The notes under the pieces were generated by a model, which did no database searches, was not told where the DNA came from, and worked only from the letters and a program-made list of their open reading frames with translations. The position numbers were made by a program, and so were the translations under genes. From the NCBI GenBank assembly GCA_018650285.1, contig JABIGF010000006.1, positions 1 to 64,000 of the forward strand: a DNA stretch of 64,000 nucleotides, written 5' to 3'. The stretch comes from Methanobacteriota archaeon. GTDB lineage: Archaea; Thermoplasmatota; Poseidoniia; Poseidoniales; Thalassarchaeaceae. This document shows positions 25,370-33,685 of the stretch, one piece after another (the first letter of the stretch is position 1; each line of letters begins with the position of its first letter).

Positions 25370-25981
25370 ATGCGATGGAATAGATGGTCTTGTATTCTCG
25401 TATTCATTTTCGCCATCTCTCTAGGCGCTGGCTCTATGGCCGCTGAAGATACTCCTTGCAATTCCAATGCTGATTGTGATAATGACGAGTATTGTTCCAA
25501 AGAAAACAAATGTGAGGATTCAGATGATGATGACGATGATGATGACAAGGAGGTCCTCGGTATGGATGGAGAAGACCTCGGAAGTGGAGCACTTTTTCTC
25601 TTGATTGCCACTGTAATGATAGCTGTCTGGAAACCGACCTTCAAGTGGCTAAGAAAAAATGGCTCAGAATATTTCAATGTAGAGCCTAGAGATTTCAAGC
25701 GGAAATTAGGCGTTTACAATCGGAAATTCATGAAAGTCCACAATTATATTGGTTTTGGATGTGTTGTGGTTGGAACGATTCACGGATATTTCCTTGAATG
25801 GCATTGGACATTATGGGCTGCGATGCTTGGACTTTGGATTCTAGTAATTAGCGGCTCGCTAATGCAATGGCGTTGGCCCCCCAAAAAAATGCGCAAAGGT
25901 GCGCGTTTACTTCATCTACAGCGTACGATAACGATAATTGCAATTGTGCTCCTACTGGTTGGCCACGGAATCGTGGATTGA
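25370..25981 (+). CDS. Membrane protein with Cys-rich/poly-Asp ectodomain and possible heme-b helices
   Basis: 203 residues. A signal peptide is followed by a short Cys-rich module (CNSNADCDNDEYCSKENKC) and a run of eight Asp encoded by GAT/GAC repeats. Then come about four membrane helices. Histidines occur at helix ends: KVHNYIGFG, TIHGYFLEWHW, LLHLQRT and LLVGHGIVD. That spacing recalls small b-type cytochromes and ferric-reductase-like proteins, but heme binding is inference. It is a single gene between the PKD protein and the sialidase-like lipoprotein. Confidence 0.6.
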   Translation: MRWNRWSCILVFIFAISLGAGSMAAEDTPCNSNADCDNDEYCSKENKCEDSDDDDDDDDKEVLGMDGEDLGSGALFLLIATVMIAVWKPTFKWLRKNGSEYFNVEPRDFKRKLGVYNRKFMKVHNYIGFGCVVVGTIHGYFLEWHWTLWAAMLGLWILVISGSLMQWRWPPKKMRKGARLLHLQRTITIIAIVLLLVGHGIVD

Positions 25982-26023
25982 TGTCATTTTGCCCACCCTA
26001 ATAGTGGGGTTAGGGCTTCAATA

Positions 26024-26106
26024 GCCTATTTGCTTGTGAATTTCGTTTATTATTTTGGATATTTATTTCCTGAAATCAAAATAACTCTTGCATATATCAA
26101 ATAGGC
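26024..26106. repeat. Inverted repeat flanking an A/T-rich promoter region
   Basis: GCCTATTTG at 26024-26032 is repeated inverted as CAAATAGGC at 26098-26106, eight bases before the ATG of the lipoprotein gene. The 65 bases between are strongly A/T-rich and include TATA-like GGATATTTATTT. A separate CCCTAA/TTAGGG hairpin lies just upstream, near 25995-26014. Regulatory role inferred. Confidence 0.35.
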
Positions 26107-26113
26107 AAATTAG

Positions 26114-27610
26114 ATGAATACACCCATGGTCGAAGCAAATATGCGAGCACGGGCTTTTCTTATTGGGGCCCTCATGTTCACAGTAGCATTCTCTGGATGT
26201 TTTCAGAAAGACGATACATCTCTACCCCCGTCAGAGGAGCCACCTATTCCAACCACCTTTGTTACTGGGCCTGATGGTTTGAGCGTGGATGAAGAACTCT
26301 TACCTCTCAATTTTACCTTTAGTGATGTGGGTGAAGATGGTGCTGAGCCTAGCATAGGGGTCACATCAAGCGGTTGCATGTTTTTCATTGCCTTTGAGAA
26401 GGTCATGCGCTCTTGTGACTATGGCGAATCATGGGAGGATTCCTCAGGGCCCATGTGTGCGTTTCAAACAAATGACCCTTGGGGGTGGGTTGATCCAGTG
26501 ACTGACCGGATATTCAATGTGCAAATGCAGGGTTTGGAGACTTCTTGGATTTGTTGGAGTGATGATGATGGTGAAAGTTGGGTGGGTAATGCACACGACT
26601 CTGGCACGACTCCAATCAATGACCACATCAAATTGGCAACCGGCCCTTGGACAAGCAGTGGCTACGGTATTGCTGGCCAAATTTCCCAAACATTCTACGA
26701 CCAAGCAGTGTACTATTGTTACAACAAACTAGCAGGGATTTTCTGCTTCACTAGTTTTGATGGAGGTGCTACATTTGATACAGGCGGACTAATCTTTGGA
26801 TTGGCTACTACTAACGGTGGACTCCATGGAGCCATCACTTCTGCACCAGATGGCACAGTCTATGTCACACCACGAGTTCAAACACCCTCTGTCATAGTTT
26901 CCCATGATAATGGATTGTCTTGGTCTGACCGAACTATGGGTGAGGATGTAGGTACCCCCAATCCACGCAAGAATTCGGAAGTCGCTACCGACACTGAATC
27001 CAATGCATACCACTTCTGGACAGGCGCAGACGAAGGCATCTACATGTCGAGAAGCACTGATTCAGGAGACTCGTGGGAGCAGACCAGTATCCGAGTCAGC
27101 CCGAGTGCCATAATTTCGTCAGTATTCCCTCAAGTTGATGCTGGCGACCCAGGGAGGATAGCAGTCACCTATCTAGGGAGCCAAAATAGCAGTGAATTGA
27201 ATCAATCTGACCTAGATGGAAATCCATGGGATGGCAATGCACACTACGCTACTGCAAATGTCAGTTACTATCTCTATGTAACTTACAGCCTGAATGCTTT
27301 GGATGAAAATCCAGTATTCCACACATATCGGGTTTCTGACGACCCTGTTCAAGTTGGAAGCATCTGCTTGAATAGTGGAGATTGCCGCGACATTGGAGGC
27401 TCTAACAGAAACCTGCTCGACTTCAATGATTTACACATAGACATAGATGGGCGAGTCTACATTGGCTTCGCTGATGGTTGCACTGGTGAATGTGCTACTG
27501 GAAATAATTCCCAGCCTGAAGATTCCCGCAGTCGCCGAGGCTCAGTATACTATCTGAGCAGTGGTCCAAGTTTGTATGAAGAAATTGGTGATTTAGAACC
27601 ACTCCTCTGA
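26114..27610 (+). CDS. Exported sialidase-like (Asp-box) beta-propeller lipoprotein
   Basis: 498 residues with a signal peptide and lipobox (AFSGC, Cys about 34). The body carries repeated Asp-box motifs of BNR/sialidase propellers: SCDYGESWED, SDDDGESWVG, SHDNGLSWSD, STDSGDSWEQ. These mark the fold but not the activity, and the sialidase arginine triad cannot be assigned by eye. Plausible roles are cell-surface glycan binding or hydrolysis. It converges on the PqqB-like gene with a 16-base gap. Confidence 0.75.
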   Translation: MNTPMVEANMRARAFLIGALMFTVAFSGCFQKDDTSLPPSEEPPIPTTFVTGPDGLSVDEELLPLNFTFSDVGEDGAEPSIGVTSSGCMFFIAFEKVMRSCDYGESWEDSSGPMCAFQTNDPWGWVDPVTDRIFNVQMQGLETSWICWSDDDGESWVGNAHDSGTTPINDHIKLATGPWTSSGYGIAGQISQTFYDQAVYYCYNKLAGIFCFTSFDGGATFDTGGLIFGLATTNGGLHGAITSAPDGTVYVTPRVQTPSVIVSHDNGLSWSDRTMGEDVGTPNPRKNSEVATDTESNAYHFWTGADEGIYMSRSTDSGDSWEQTSIRVSPSAIISSVFPQVDAGDPGRIAVTYLGSQNSSELNQSDLDGNPWDGNAHYATANVSYYLYVTYSLNALDENPVFHTYRVSDDPVQVGSICLNSGDCRDIGGSNRNLLDFNDLHIDIDGRVYIGFADGCTGECATGNNSQPEDSRSRRGSVYYLSSGPSLYEEIGDLEPLL

Positions 27611-27626
27611 TATTTTTGAAGAGTTT

Positions 27627-28505
27627 TCAAAGATGAAAGTGCATCCCCTGTCGCCCAATTTCCCAGCCCATAGCTCGAACTTTGGCAACTTCACCCGATG
27701 CTTCGTCATGAAGTGGATTTGTGTGGTTGAAGTGGAAGAGTATGACTCGTGGGTCGCTAGGCCCTCTCCTACCAAGCAGGTCAAGTGTTTCTTCTACCAC
27801 AGGGTGCCCTATGTCGCGGGCATGCCCCTCTAATTCATCCCCTGACCAAAAAGTGGCATCGAGAAGAGCAATATCGACAAATAGTGAGCGGAACCAAGAC
27901 ATTGGATCTTCTTGCGAATGCAAGGAAAGCGTCTCCTCCCAAGAGTCATGGTCGGGCAAAAAAAGTAATCTGGCAGATTCTGTTTTTATCAAAAATGCGT
28001 ATGTATCTGTTAATTCATCGCGGTGTGGTACGCGGATAGGAGTGATGGACAACTCAGGACTTAGTTGCACTTTTTTCCCATCTTTGAAAGGCGTAGGGAC
28101 AAGGTGCCCATTGGTGAATAAATGGGCTAGATTAGGGCTATCATAGATGAGTTGAATCATAGATTCAGAAGCGTGTATGGGGATTTCTTTCGGACCCCAA
28201 GCTTCGCAACCAAATTGCCCCAATCCATCAATATGTCCCAAATGTGCGTGAGTAATCCATAGCGAATCAATCCGGTTTAATGGTCCACCATCAGCATTTG
28301 CCCAAATTCGCAATTGTTCGCTTAAGGTGCGGCTAGCTTCAAACAGATGGCGGCTGCCATCTTCTGCTGATAGTCCAAGCGCCACAGGATTTCGATGTCT
28401 AGTAGGGCCACCGAATTCAGTCATGCAACAAGATTTGATGCATCCAGCCTGCGGAACTCCTCCATCTTGTGCGATGCCAAGCAAGGCTGCTATTGTCTCC
28501 CCCAT
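27627..28505 (-). CDS. PqqB-like metallo-beta-lactamase-fold hydrolase
   Basis: 292 residues. The start LLGIAQDGGVPQAGCIKSCC resembles PqqB (LGTAAGGGFPQWNC). FHFNHTNPLHDEAS near the end matches the PqqB HxNNTNP region. The metal motif reads ITHAHLGHIDG, so the usual Asp of HxHxDH is Gly. Later His and Asp ligands (VPHRDE, LPDHDSW) are present. No other PQQ synthesis genes are in the window, so cofactor synthesis is not supported; a related oxidoreductase or hydrolase role is more likely. It is divergent from the esterase gene. Confidence 0.7.
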   Translation of the reverse strand: MGETIAALLGIAQDGGVPQAGCIKSCCMTEFGGPTRHRNPVALGLSAEDGSRHLFEASRTLSEQLRIWANADGGPLNRIDSLWITHAHLGHIDGLGQFGCEAWGPKEIPIHASESMIQLIYDSPNLAHLFTNGHLVPTPFKDGKKVQLSPELSITPIRVPHRDELTDTYAFLIKTESARLLFLPDHDSWEETLSLHSQEDPMSWFRSLFVDIALLDATFWSGDELEGHARDIGHPVVEETLDLLGRRGPSDPRVILFHFNHTNPLHDEASGEVAKVRAMGWEIGRQGMHFHL

Positions 28506-28617
28506 TGTAAGTTGGTTAGGGTCTCACCACATGATGTATTCTGTGGTGAAATTAGTCCACACGCATTATCTGCGGGAAAAGTGGATAAGAGGAGGGCATG
28601 GGGCGAAGCGATTAGGG

Positions 28618-29289
28618 ATGAGAATGAGCGCGCTTGAAACAGTAGTTGTAGAACCTGAACTTGAGCACACCTCCACGGTGATTTGGCTACATGGCCTAGG
28701 TGCTTCAGGACATGACTTTGAACCGGTTGTTCCAATGCTTGAATGCCCTAATACGAGATTTGTATTTCCACACGCTCCTGAAATGCCAGTGACGATTAAT
28801 ATGGGTATGGTAATGCCTGCTTGGTATGACATAAAAACGCTTGACTGGGAGGATGAAGAGCGAGAAGATGAAGCCTCTATCAGAAAAAGTGAGGGATTTG
28901 TCATAGAGTTGCTAATGAAGGAGCATGAACGAGGAATATCATACGATAAAATTGTATTAGCCGGTTTTTCACAGGGTGGGGCTTTAGCTCTTCACGCTGG
29001 CGTCAGATACCCACATTCATTGGCAGGAATGATGATTCTTTCAGCCTATCAACTATTAGCAGATTCTTATGCAAAAGAAGCGGCGGATGCCAACCGCGAA
29101 ACACCGATATTTTTTGGCCACGGTGTATACGATGACATGGTGCCAGTAATGCTTGGTCGTGCAGCCTTAGAAAGCATGGTTGACGCAGGCAATCCTTGTG
29201 AATGGAATGGCTATAGAATGGGGCACGAAGTCAATTTAGATGAATTAATGAGAATTAAGGAATGGCTCAATGACTTGTTCAATGAATGA
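28618..29289 (+). CDS. Alpha/beta hydrolase, carboxylesterase/phospholipase (APT1) family
   Basis: 223 residues with the family signature: WLHGLGASGHDFEPVV (oxyanion region), nucleophile Ser118 in GFSQGGAL, the acid in HGVYDDMVP (Asp172 or 173), and His203 in MGHEV. The length fits small acyl-protein thioesterase or carboxylesterase enzymes; the substrate is not predictable. The frame is open well upstream, but similarity starts here. ATG 28618 or 28624 are the candidates. Confidence 0.87.
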   Translation: MRMSALETVVVEPELEHTSTVIWLHGLGASGHDFEPVVPMLECPNTRFVFPHAPEMPVTINMGMVMPAWYDIKTLDWEDEEREDEASIRKSEGFVIELLMKEHERGISYDKIVLAGFSQGGALALHAGVRYPHSLAGMMILSAYQLLADSYAKEAADANRETPIFFGHGVYDDMVPVMLGRAALESMVDAGNPCEWNGYRMGHEVNLDELMRIKEWLNDLFNE

Positions 29290-29346
29290 AGAATTGAGAA
29301 ACATCATGCTAGTTTACTGTAAAGAAAATAGCATAAGGCAAACTGT

Positions 29347-29835
29347 GTGGCGGAATCAATGGAGTTGGGTGGCACAGTCAGTAGTGGGCTAGGTAGAGCC
29401 CACATTTTCATGGCTCAATCACATTATCAAGACCAATTCAAACAGGTGCTTGGAGTAACCGCTTGGCCAGGGACTCTAAACTTACAAGTTACTGGAGAAT
29501 GCTTCATTCGATATATTGCTTTGAGAAATGCGGCAAATATTGAAACAAGTGGTGTTGAAGAGTCAATACTATCTGCCGCGAAACAAATTGACACAACTAA
29601 TTCAAATATGCACCGGATTCATGGATTTGAGAGAGAAGGGCGCTCATTTGGTGGCGCTACTGCATTTCTTGCAACTATCAATATCAAGGGTGCTCCAAAA
29701 GAAACAGCATTAGATTGTGCGATTCTAATTCCAGATTTGACTCGCCACACTGATGTCGTTGAAGTCATCGCATCTGCCTTTTTGCGTGAGGCTTTTGACA
29801 TACGAGATGGCGATGAACTAGTTCTTAATTGGTAA
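29347..29835 (+). CDS. ribK: CTP-dependent riboflavin kinase, archaeal type
   Basis: Phosphorylates riboflavin to FMN using CTP. The 162 residues match the archaeal DUF120/RibK family: GGTVSSGLGRAHIFMAQSHYQDQFKQVLGVTAWPGTLNLQV, where GxVxSGxGxA and PGTLNL are diagnostic. The frame opens with GTG 29347, with ATG 29359 four codons on as the alternative. It converges on truA with an 8-base gap. Confidence 0.92.
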   Translation: MAESMELGGTVSSGLGRAHIFMAQSHYQDQFKQVLGVTAWPGTLNLQVTGECFIRYIALRNAANIETSGVEESILSAAKQIDTTNSNMHRIHGFEREGRSFGGATAFLATINIKGAPKETALDCAILIPDLTRHTDVVEVIASAFLREAFDIRDGDELVLNW

Positions 29836-29843
29836 TTACTTAC

Positions 29844-30719
29844 TCAAAGAACTGGTAGCCAAGAAGAAATCAGCAATTGTTTCTGCTGAAAATCTGCACT
29901 TTGTTGCCACAATTCAAATTGACGAATACTCAATCCTTCAGGTGGTGCTTCTAGCTGAGAAAAGAGATCATCAGTATTTTCTGTGAAAGTGAGATTTTCG
30001 TAATCTATTCGCCAAAGTGTCAACCAATTTGCCATACCTAGGCCATACATTGGAGGTTCTTCTCCGGTCTCCAAGGCTACTCGAATGTCCTCTAATGTGC
30101 AATCGCCAATGGCTATGCATCCAAGGGTCCAAGCAATTCTTCTAACTTGATTCCAAAGAAATGATTGTGCTGCTATTTCAAAACCTACAAGCCGGCCATC
30201 AATATACCAAGGCGTACAGTAGTCAACTTTTCTTTTTGTCATCCGACCAGTTTCAGGTCGACTAAAACCTGTAAAATCGTGGGCTCCTTCAAACAATTTC
30301 ATTGCTTCAAGCATTTGTTTTTCATCATAAGTATTTGTAAATTGTAGCAATGCTTCAAAGCGATATCGATAGACTCTTCTTTCTGCAATTCTTGGATTCC
30401 AATCAACTGCTGTTTCAGTAGCAGCCCAAATGATTGCATCGTCAAGATGGTCATTCACAGCACGGAGAAATCTTTTCTCACCCATTTTTTCCCATACTGC
30501 CTTTTCAACAATACAGCGCCCAACATTCATGCGAGCATTAACGCCCCCATCTGTTCTACTTGATAGACGAAGTTCTGGAGTTTTACCAGCGAATTTCGCT
30601 TTGTAAAAAGCAGTTAGTAAATCTCGTTGTACCGTTCTAATTTCTGGTTGAATTTGGCTGCCATGAAAGGCATCACCAATGTATGCAAAAGCAAAGGCGA
30701 TACCGACCTGTTCGGCCAT
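29844..30719 (-). CDS. truA: tRNA pseudouridine synthase A (TruA family)
   Basis: Isomerises uridines in the tRNA anticodon stem-loop. In 291 residues, the catalytic Asp57 is in LSSRTDGGVNA. Other motifs are RVYRYRF, GAHDFTGFSR and FLWNQVRRIAWTLG. The start is ATG 30719, six bases after the preceding gene; the longer frame adds 23 residues without similarity. It is the last gene of the long leftward array. Confidence 0.93.
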   Translation of the reverse strand: MAEQVGIAFAFAYIGDAFHGSQIQPEIRTVQRDLLTAFYKAKFAGKTPELRLSSRTDGGVNARMNVGRCIVEKAVWEKMGEKRFLRAVNDHLDDAIIWAATETAVDWNPRIAERRVYRYRFEALLQFTNTYDEKQMLEAMKLFEGAHDFTGFSRPETGRMTKRKVDYCTPWYIDGRLVGFEIAAQSFLWNQVRRIAWTLGCIAIGDCTLEDIRVALETGEEPPMYGLGMANWLTLWRIDYENLTFTENTDDLFSQLEAPPEGLSIRQFELWQQSADFQQKQLLISSWLPVL

Positions 30720-30724
30720 ATGCC

Positions 30725-31240
30725 TCACTCTTGAGTCAATAATTCCGAAGCCGCTTCTGGAGAGTATCCTAAGCCGCCAACAGACCAAATCAATGCTTGC
30801 TTAAGCCAAGGAATAACCATTGGATTTGACTTCTCAGGGTCCATTATTTCAACAGCATCAACAATGTTTCTTGCAGCCATGTATAGGACATCATCTACAG
30901 GGATATCTGCAAGTTCAAGACGTGTAGCATATCTTTGAAATTCCTTTACAGCGACAGGAACTCTTCGGCATTCTAAAGCGAACCCAGCAAAATCTGCGAT
31001 ATATTCATCTTTCTCTTCATCTAGTTCCATTGCTTTCTTGTAAGACATCATGATTTTCCCGCCAGGGATGATATCCTCTTGCGCTTCCATGTTGAGCATG
31101 TTAGCAAATTCTGCGAATGTATGGTGCAATTCTGCAATATCTGAATGGGACTTCAATTTGCCCTCAAGGTCTTGCACAGCACCTTCTAAATTTCCTTCTC
31201 TGAACATCTCAATTGCTGATTTCATCAATTCATCACTCAT
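30725..31240 (-). CDS. Small helical TPR-like protein, unknown
   Basis: 171 residues, almost entirely helical, with repeat-like segments (MFREGNLEGAVQDLEGKLKSHSDIAELHHTFAEFANML, then YKKAMELDEEKDEYIADFAGFALECRR) reminiscent of tetratricopeptide repeats. No signal peptide. ATG 31240 follows GAGGGG. It lies between the PH-like membrane protein and truA. Function unknown. Confidence 0.6.
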   Translation of the reverse strand: MSDELMKSAIEMFREGNLEGAVQDLEGKLKSHSDIAELHHTFAEFANMLNMEAQEDIIPGGKIMMSYKKAMELDEEKDEYIADFAGFALECRRVPVAVKEFQRYATRLELADIPVDDVLYMAARNIVDAVEIMDPEKSNPMVIPWLKQALIWSVGGLGYSPEAASELLTQE

Positions 31241-31310
31241 ACAAGCCCCTCGCGATAGCCTCTGCTGACAGCAACTCATCTATGAAGGAAACGCTCGCGG
31301 TGATTGAAAA

Positions 31311-32381
31311 TTAATTCAAATCCATGTCTGCATCAAGGTCATCTAACGAGCCCTCTGCTGATGCGGGGTCTGTAGTATCCTCTACTCCGACAGGCTCGGG
31401 GATGTCGCTGCTAGAGGGGACACCTTGTGCCTGTGACATCAATTCAACCATCTGCTTCTGAACTTGAAGTTGCTCTTCCGCCTTTGTAACAGCAGAATTT
31501 TCGTCCATTAATCTTGCAATCAGTTCTTTTGCTTCTTCCCACTTTGTTATCCCATAGAACGAGATATCAGGAGTGAAACGATCGCTCTTTATTGTGCGCT
31601 GGTATGTCATCATGAAGAAAAATCTACCTAGCCACTTGCTTAATCCCTTAGTTTGAGATGTGTCTGGTGATACTCCAATCGAGCCTCCAACGGTTTCGGT
31701 AGCAATGTGAGACTGGTCACCAATATTACAGTAAACAGTTGCATATCCAAACATTGCACCAATAGGCGTCCTTCTCTTCATCACAGCTACAATTTTCTCA
31801 TGTAAAAATTCCAACCCATCACGCTCATAAATGAAGGATTGGTGATGAATAACTCTGTCATCAGTTACGACATAAAGGAAACTACGCTGATACCAAAAAG
31901 TAATTCCCCAAATTATTGCCGTCCAGAATATACCAAAGAGAGTGAAATCCCATTCAATTGGCATCTCAAATGTTGAATCGGAGACAAGTCGCATTACATC
32001 ATCAATGTGCAAAAGGAATGGAGTTAAGGATGCCAACAAAAGAATCCCAGTCATCCACTTCCCACTTGCTGGATGATTGATTAATCGGTTAAGCCATGTG
32101 AAAAACAGCATTACAAAGGCAAATCCTGCACCTCCGCCCCAACCACTAACTTCTACAAACAAATAGAATGCATCAACATACCATTCAGCATCTTGTGGCG
32201 CTTTTGCCCAGCCAAAGAATAAATGAATAAGTAAAACACAAAGGCCCACAAAATAAGCAGGCATGAAAGCAAATACAGAGGGTCTACGTACTAAGAGAAT
32301 TTCCTCTCCTTCTCTCAACGCTAATTTTTTTCTGAGTTTTTCATCTCCTTCATCATTACTTCCATTCTCGCTATCTGACAT
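31311..32381 (-). CDS. Membrane protein with bacterial PH-like domain, unknown
   Basis: 356 residues. A charged N-terminus leads to EEILLVRRPSVFAF and several hydrophobic helices (about 40-175). A region resembling bacterial PH domains follows: FLYVVTDDRVIHHQSFIYERDGLEFLHEKIVAV. It ends in a coiled, Gln/Glu-rich tail and an acidic terminus. The start at 32381 (MSDSENG) has AAGGGG upstream and is preferred over the longer frame. Role unknown; it lies in the leftward array below the ABC exporter. Confidence 0.6.
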   Translation of the reverse strand: MSDSENGSNDEGDEKLRKKLALREGEEILLVRRPSVFAFMPAYFVGLCVLLIHLFFGWAKAPQDAEWYVDAFYLFVEVSGWGGGAGFAFVMLFFTWLNRLINHPASGKWMTGILLLASLTPFLLHIDDVMRLVSDSTFEMPIEWDFTLFGIFWTAIIWGITFWYQRSFLYVVTDDRVIHHQSFIYERDGLEFLHEKIVAVMKRRTPIGAMFGYATVYCNIGDQSHIATETVGGSIGVSPDTSQTKGLSKWLGRFFFMMTYQRTIKSDRFTPDISFYGITKWEEAKELIARLMDENSAVTKAEEQLQVQKQMVELMSQAQGVPSSSDIPEPVGVEDTTDPASAEGSLDDLDADMDLN

Positions 32382-32449
32382 CACAAATACCCCTTTGCTT
32401 CTGACCCCTATAAGTGCAGACATATATGATTCTATGCAAATAAGAACTT

Positions 32450-33676
32450 TCAGTGAAGTATTCCCCAACTATGCTCTGCATTGCCATGAACCCAATTCCA
32501 ATTATCAAGTGTTCTCACGCCCTTTTCGTCAAGAATTGAAATCTTTTCAACCATTAATGGATATTCATTGTAAGTGAAATGGCTAGTCATGTGTGCTCGT
32601 GTCGGTTGATTGAATGACCAATGTGCCCTTCCAACTGCTTTTACTAGCAACCCTATTTGAGTGCGGCCATTCCATATCCTAATGTGAAATTTAGGTAATG
32701 GGTTACCATCTGAATCATATTCAGCATCCTTTCCCTTTGGCTGAATCAATTTGACTTCACAGCGTTCAAAAATTTCTGTTCTTTTGCGTCCTGCATCTTT
32801 GAACATACCAGCCCCAGTTAATGGAAGGCGAGTAAAATCTCGTAACTTCCACGGATCTGAATCCTTAGCAGTTACTGAAAGGGAGATATGTGGTAACCAC
32901 CAATCAAGGTATGAACCATCATCAAAATGCAACATGCCCCAAAACCACGGGATTGATGGGGCCTGAACTGTGACCTTCTGAAAATAGGCCGTACCTTCTA
33001 CTTCCTTTCCATCAATGGTGCCACTACATTTAGTTCCATGAATTCTTAGAATATCATAGCCCATATTTCCTGCGTAGACATTATGCTTGTATTCAAGCGC
33101 TGAAATCTCACGATTCCACGGCGTCATTTTTAGGTTGAAAGATTCCGGTGAGCCTTCAGAAATAGCACTTTCATCAGACTTCAATTTTAGCCAAAAATGG
33201 CTTCTATCAGCGGCTAAACCCATTGAAAGGTCATCATCTAATATGGGGACAACAGCGCCCCCGCCATCGCTTTTTTCAGCACCCCACAATGGATGAGTTG
33301 CAGGAAGCGAAGCCATCCTAGCCTCACGTAATACTAGGGGCTCAAAAACGGATTCCCCATCAAACCACCAAGAAGCAACCATACCAGGGAATACAATTCC
33401 ACCATCTTTGTCGGTATGTGTTCTGCCACCGCCCCACCAATCAAATCCACTTACATCAATGCGCTCACAATCACGCGTTGACCAGAGAACCATCAATTGT
33501 TTACTACGCCCAGGTCTCTCTGGGTCTGGAATAAGAACTAGCCACCACCACCACCACCACGAGAGGCGGCGCAAGGGCGGTAGTGTGTCAAGATGCCAAA
33601 ATGAGGAGAAATCACCTTCAAATTTTTCCGAGTTTGTCCACTCATCTGCTGATACTTGTGCATCTGAATCCGACAT
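32450..33676 (-). CDS. Unknown beta-rich protein with a six-tryptophan run (possible lipocalin/AttH-like fold)
   Basis: 408 residues, no signal peptide. Residues 40-45 are six consecutive Trp, encoded by a TGG repeat, following basic PPLRRLS and preceding LVLIPDPERPGR. The rest is Trp-rich and beta-rich. EGTAYFQKV...PWFWGMLHFDDGSYLDWWLPH loosely recalls AttH/CrtC-type lipocalin proteins (GxGYxxHxWG), but the match is weak. It follows the ABC permease gene by nine bases, so it is likely in the same transcript. Confidence 0.55.
   Translation of the reverse strand: MSDSDAQVSADEWTNSEKFEGDFSSFWHLDTLPPLRRLSWWWWWWLVLIPDPERPGRSKQLMVLWSTRDCERIDVSGFDWWGGGRTHTDKDGGIVFPGMVASWWFDGESVFEPLVLREARMASLPATHPLWGAEKSDGGGAVVPILDDDLSMGLAADRSHFWLKLKSDESAISEGSPESFNLKMTPWNREISALEYKHNVYAGNMGYDILRIHGTKCSGTIDGKEVEGTAYFQKVTVQAPSIPWFWGMLHFDDGSYLDWWLPHISLSVTAKDSDPWKLRDFTRLPLTGAGMFKDAGRKRTEIFERCEVKLIQPKGKDAEYDSDGNPLPKFHIRIWNGRTQIGLLVKAVGRAHWSFNQPTRAHMTSHFTYNEYPLMVEKISILDEKGVRTLDNWNWVHGNAEHSWGILH
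33541..33562. repeat. Trinucleotide (CCA/TGG)6 microsatellite
   Basis: Six tandem CCA triplets on the plus strand encode six tryptophans on the minus strand. Length change here would alter the Trp count without frameshift. Confidence 0.85.
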
Positions 33677-33685
33677 TTTGAAGCC

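Noticed and set aside
27627-28505. PQQ biosynthesis locus
   Set aside because: Only a PqqB-like fold is present, its metal motif is altered, and no pqqA, C, D or E was found.
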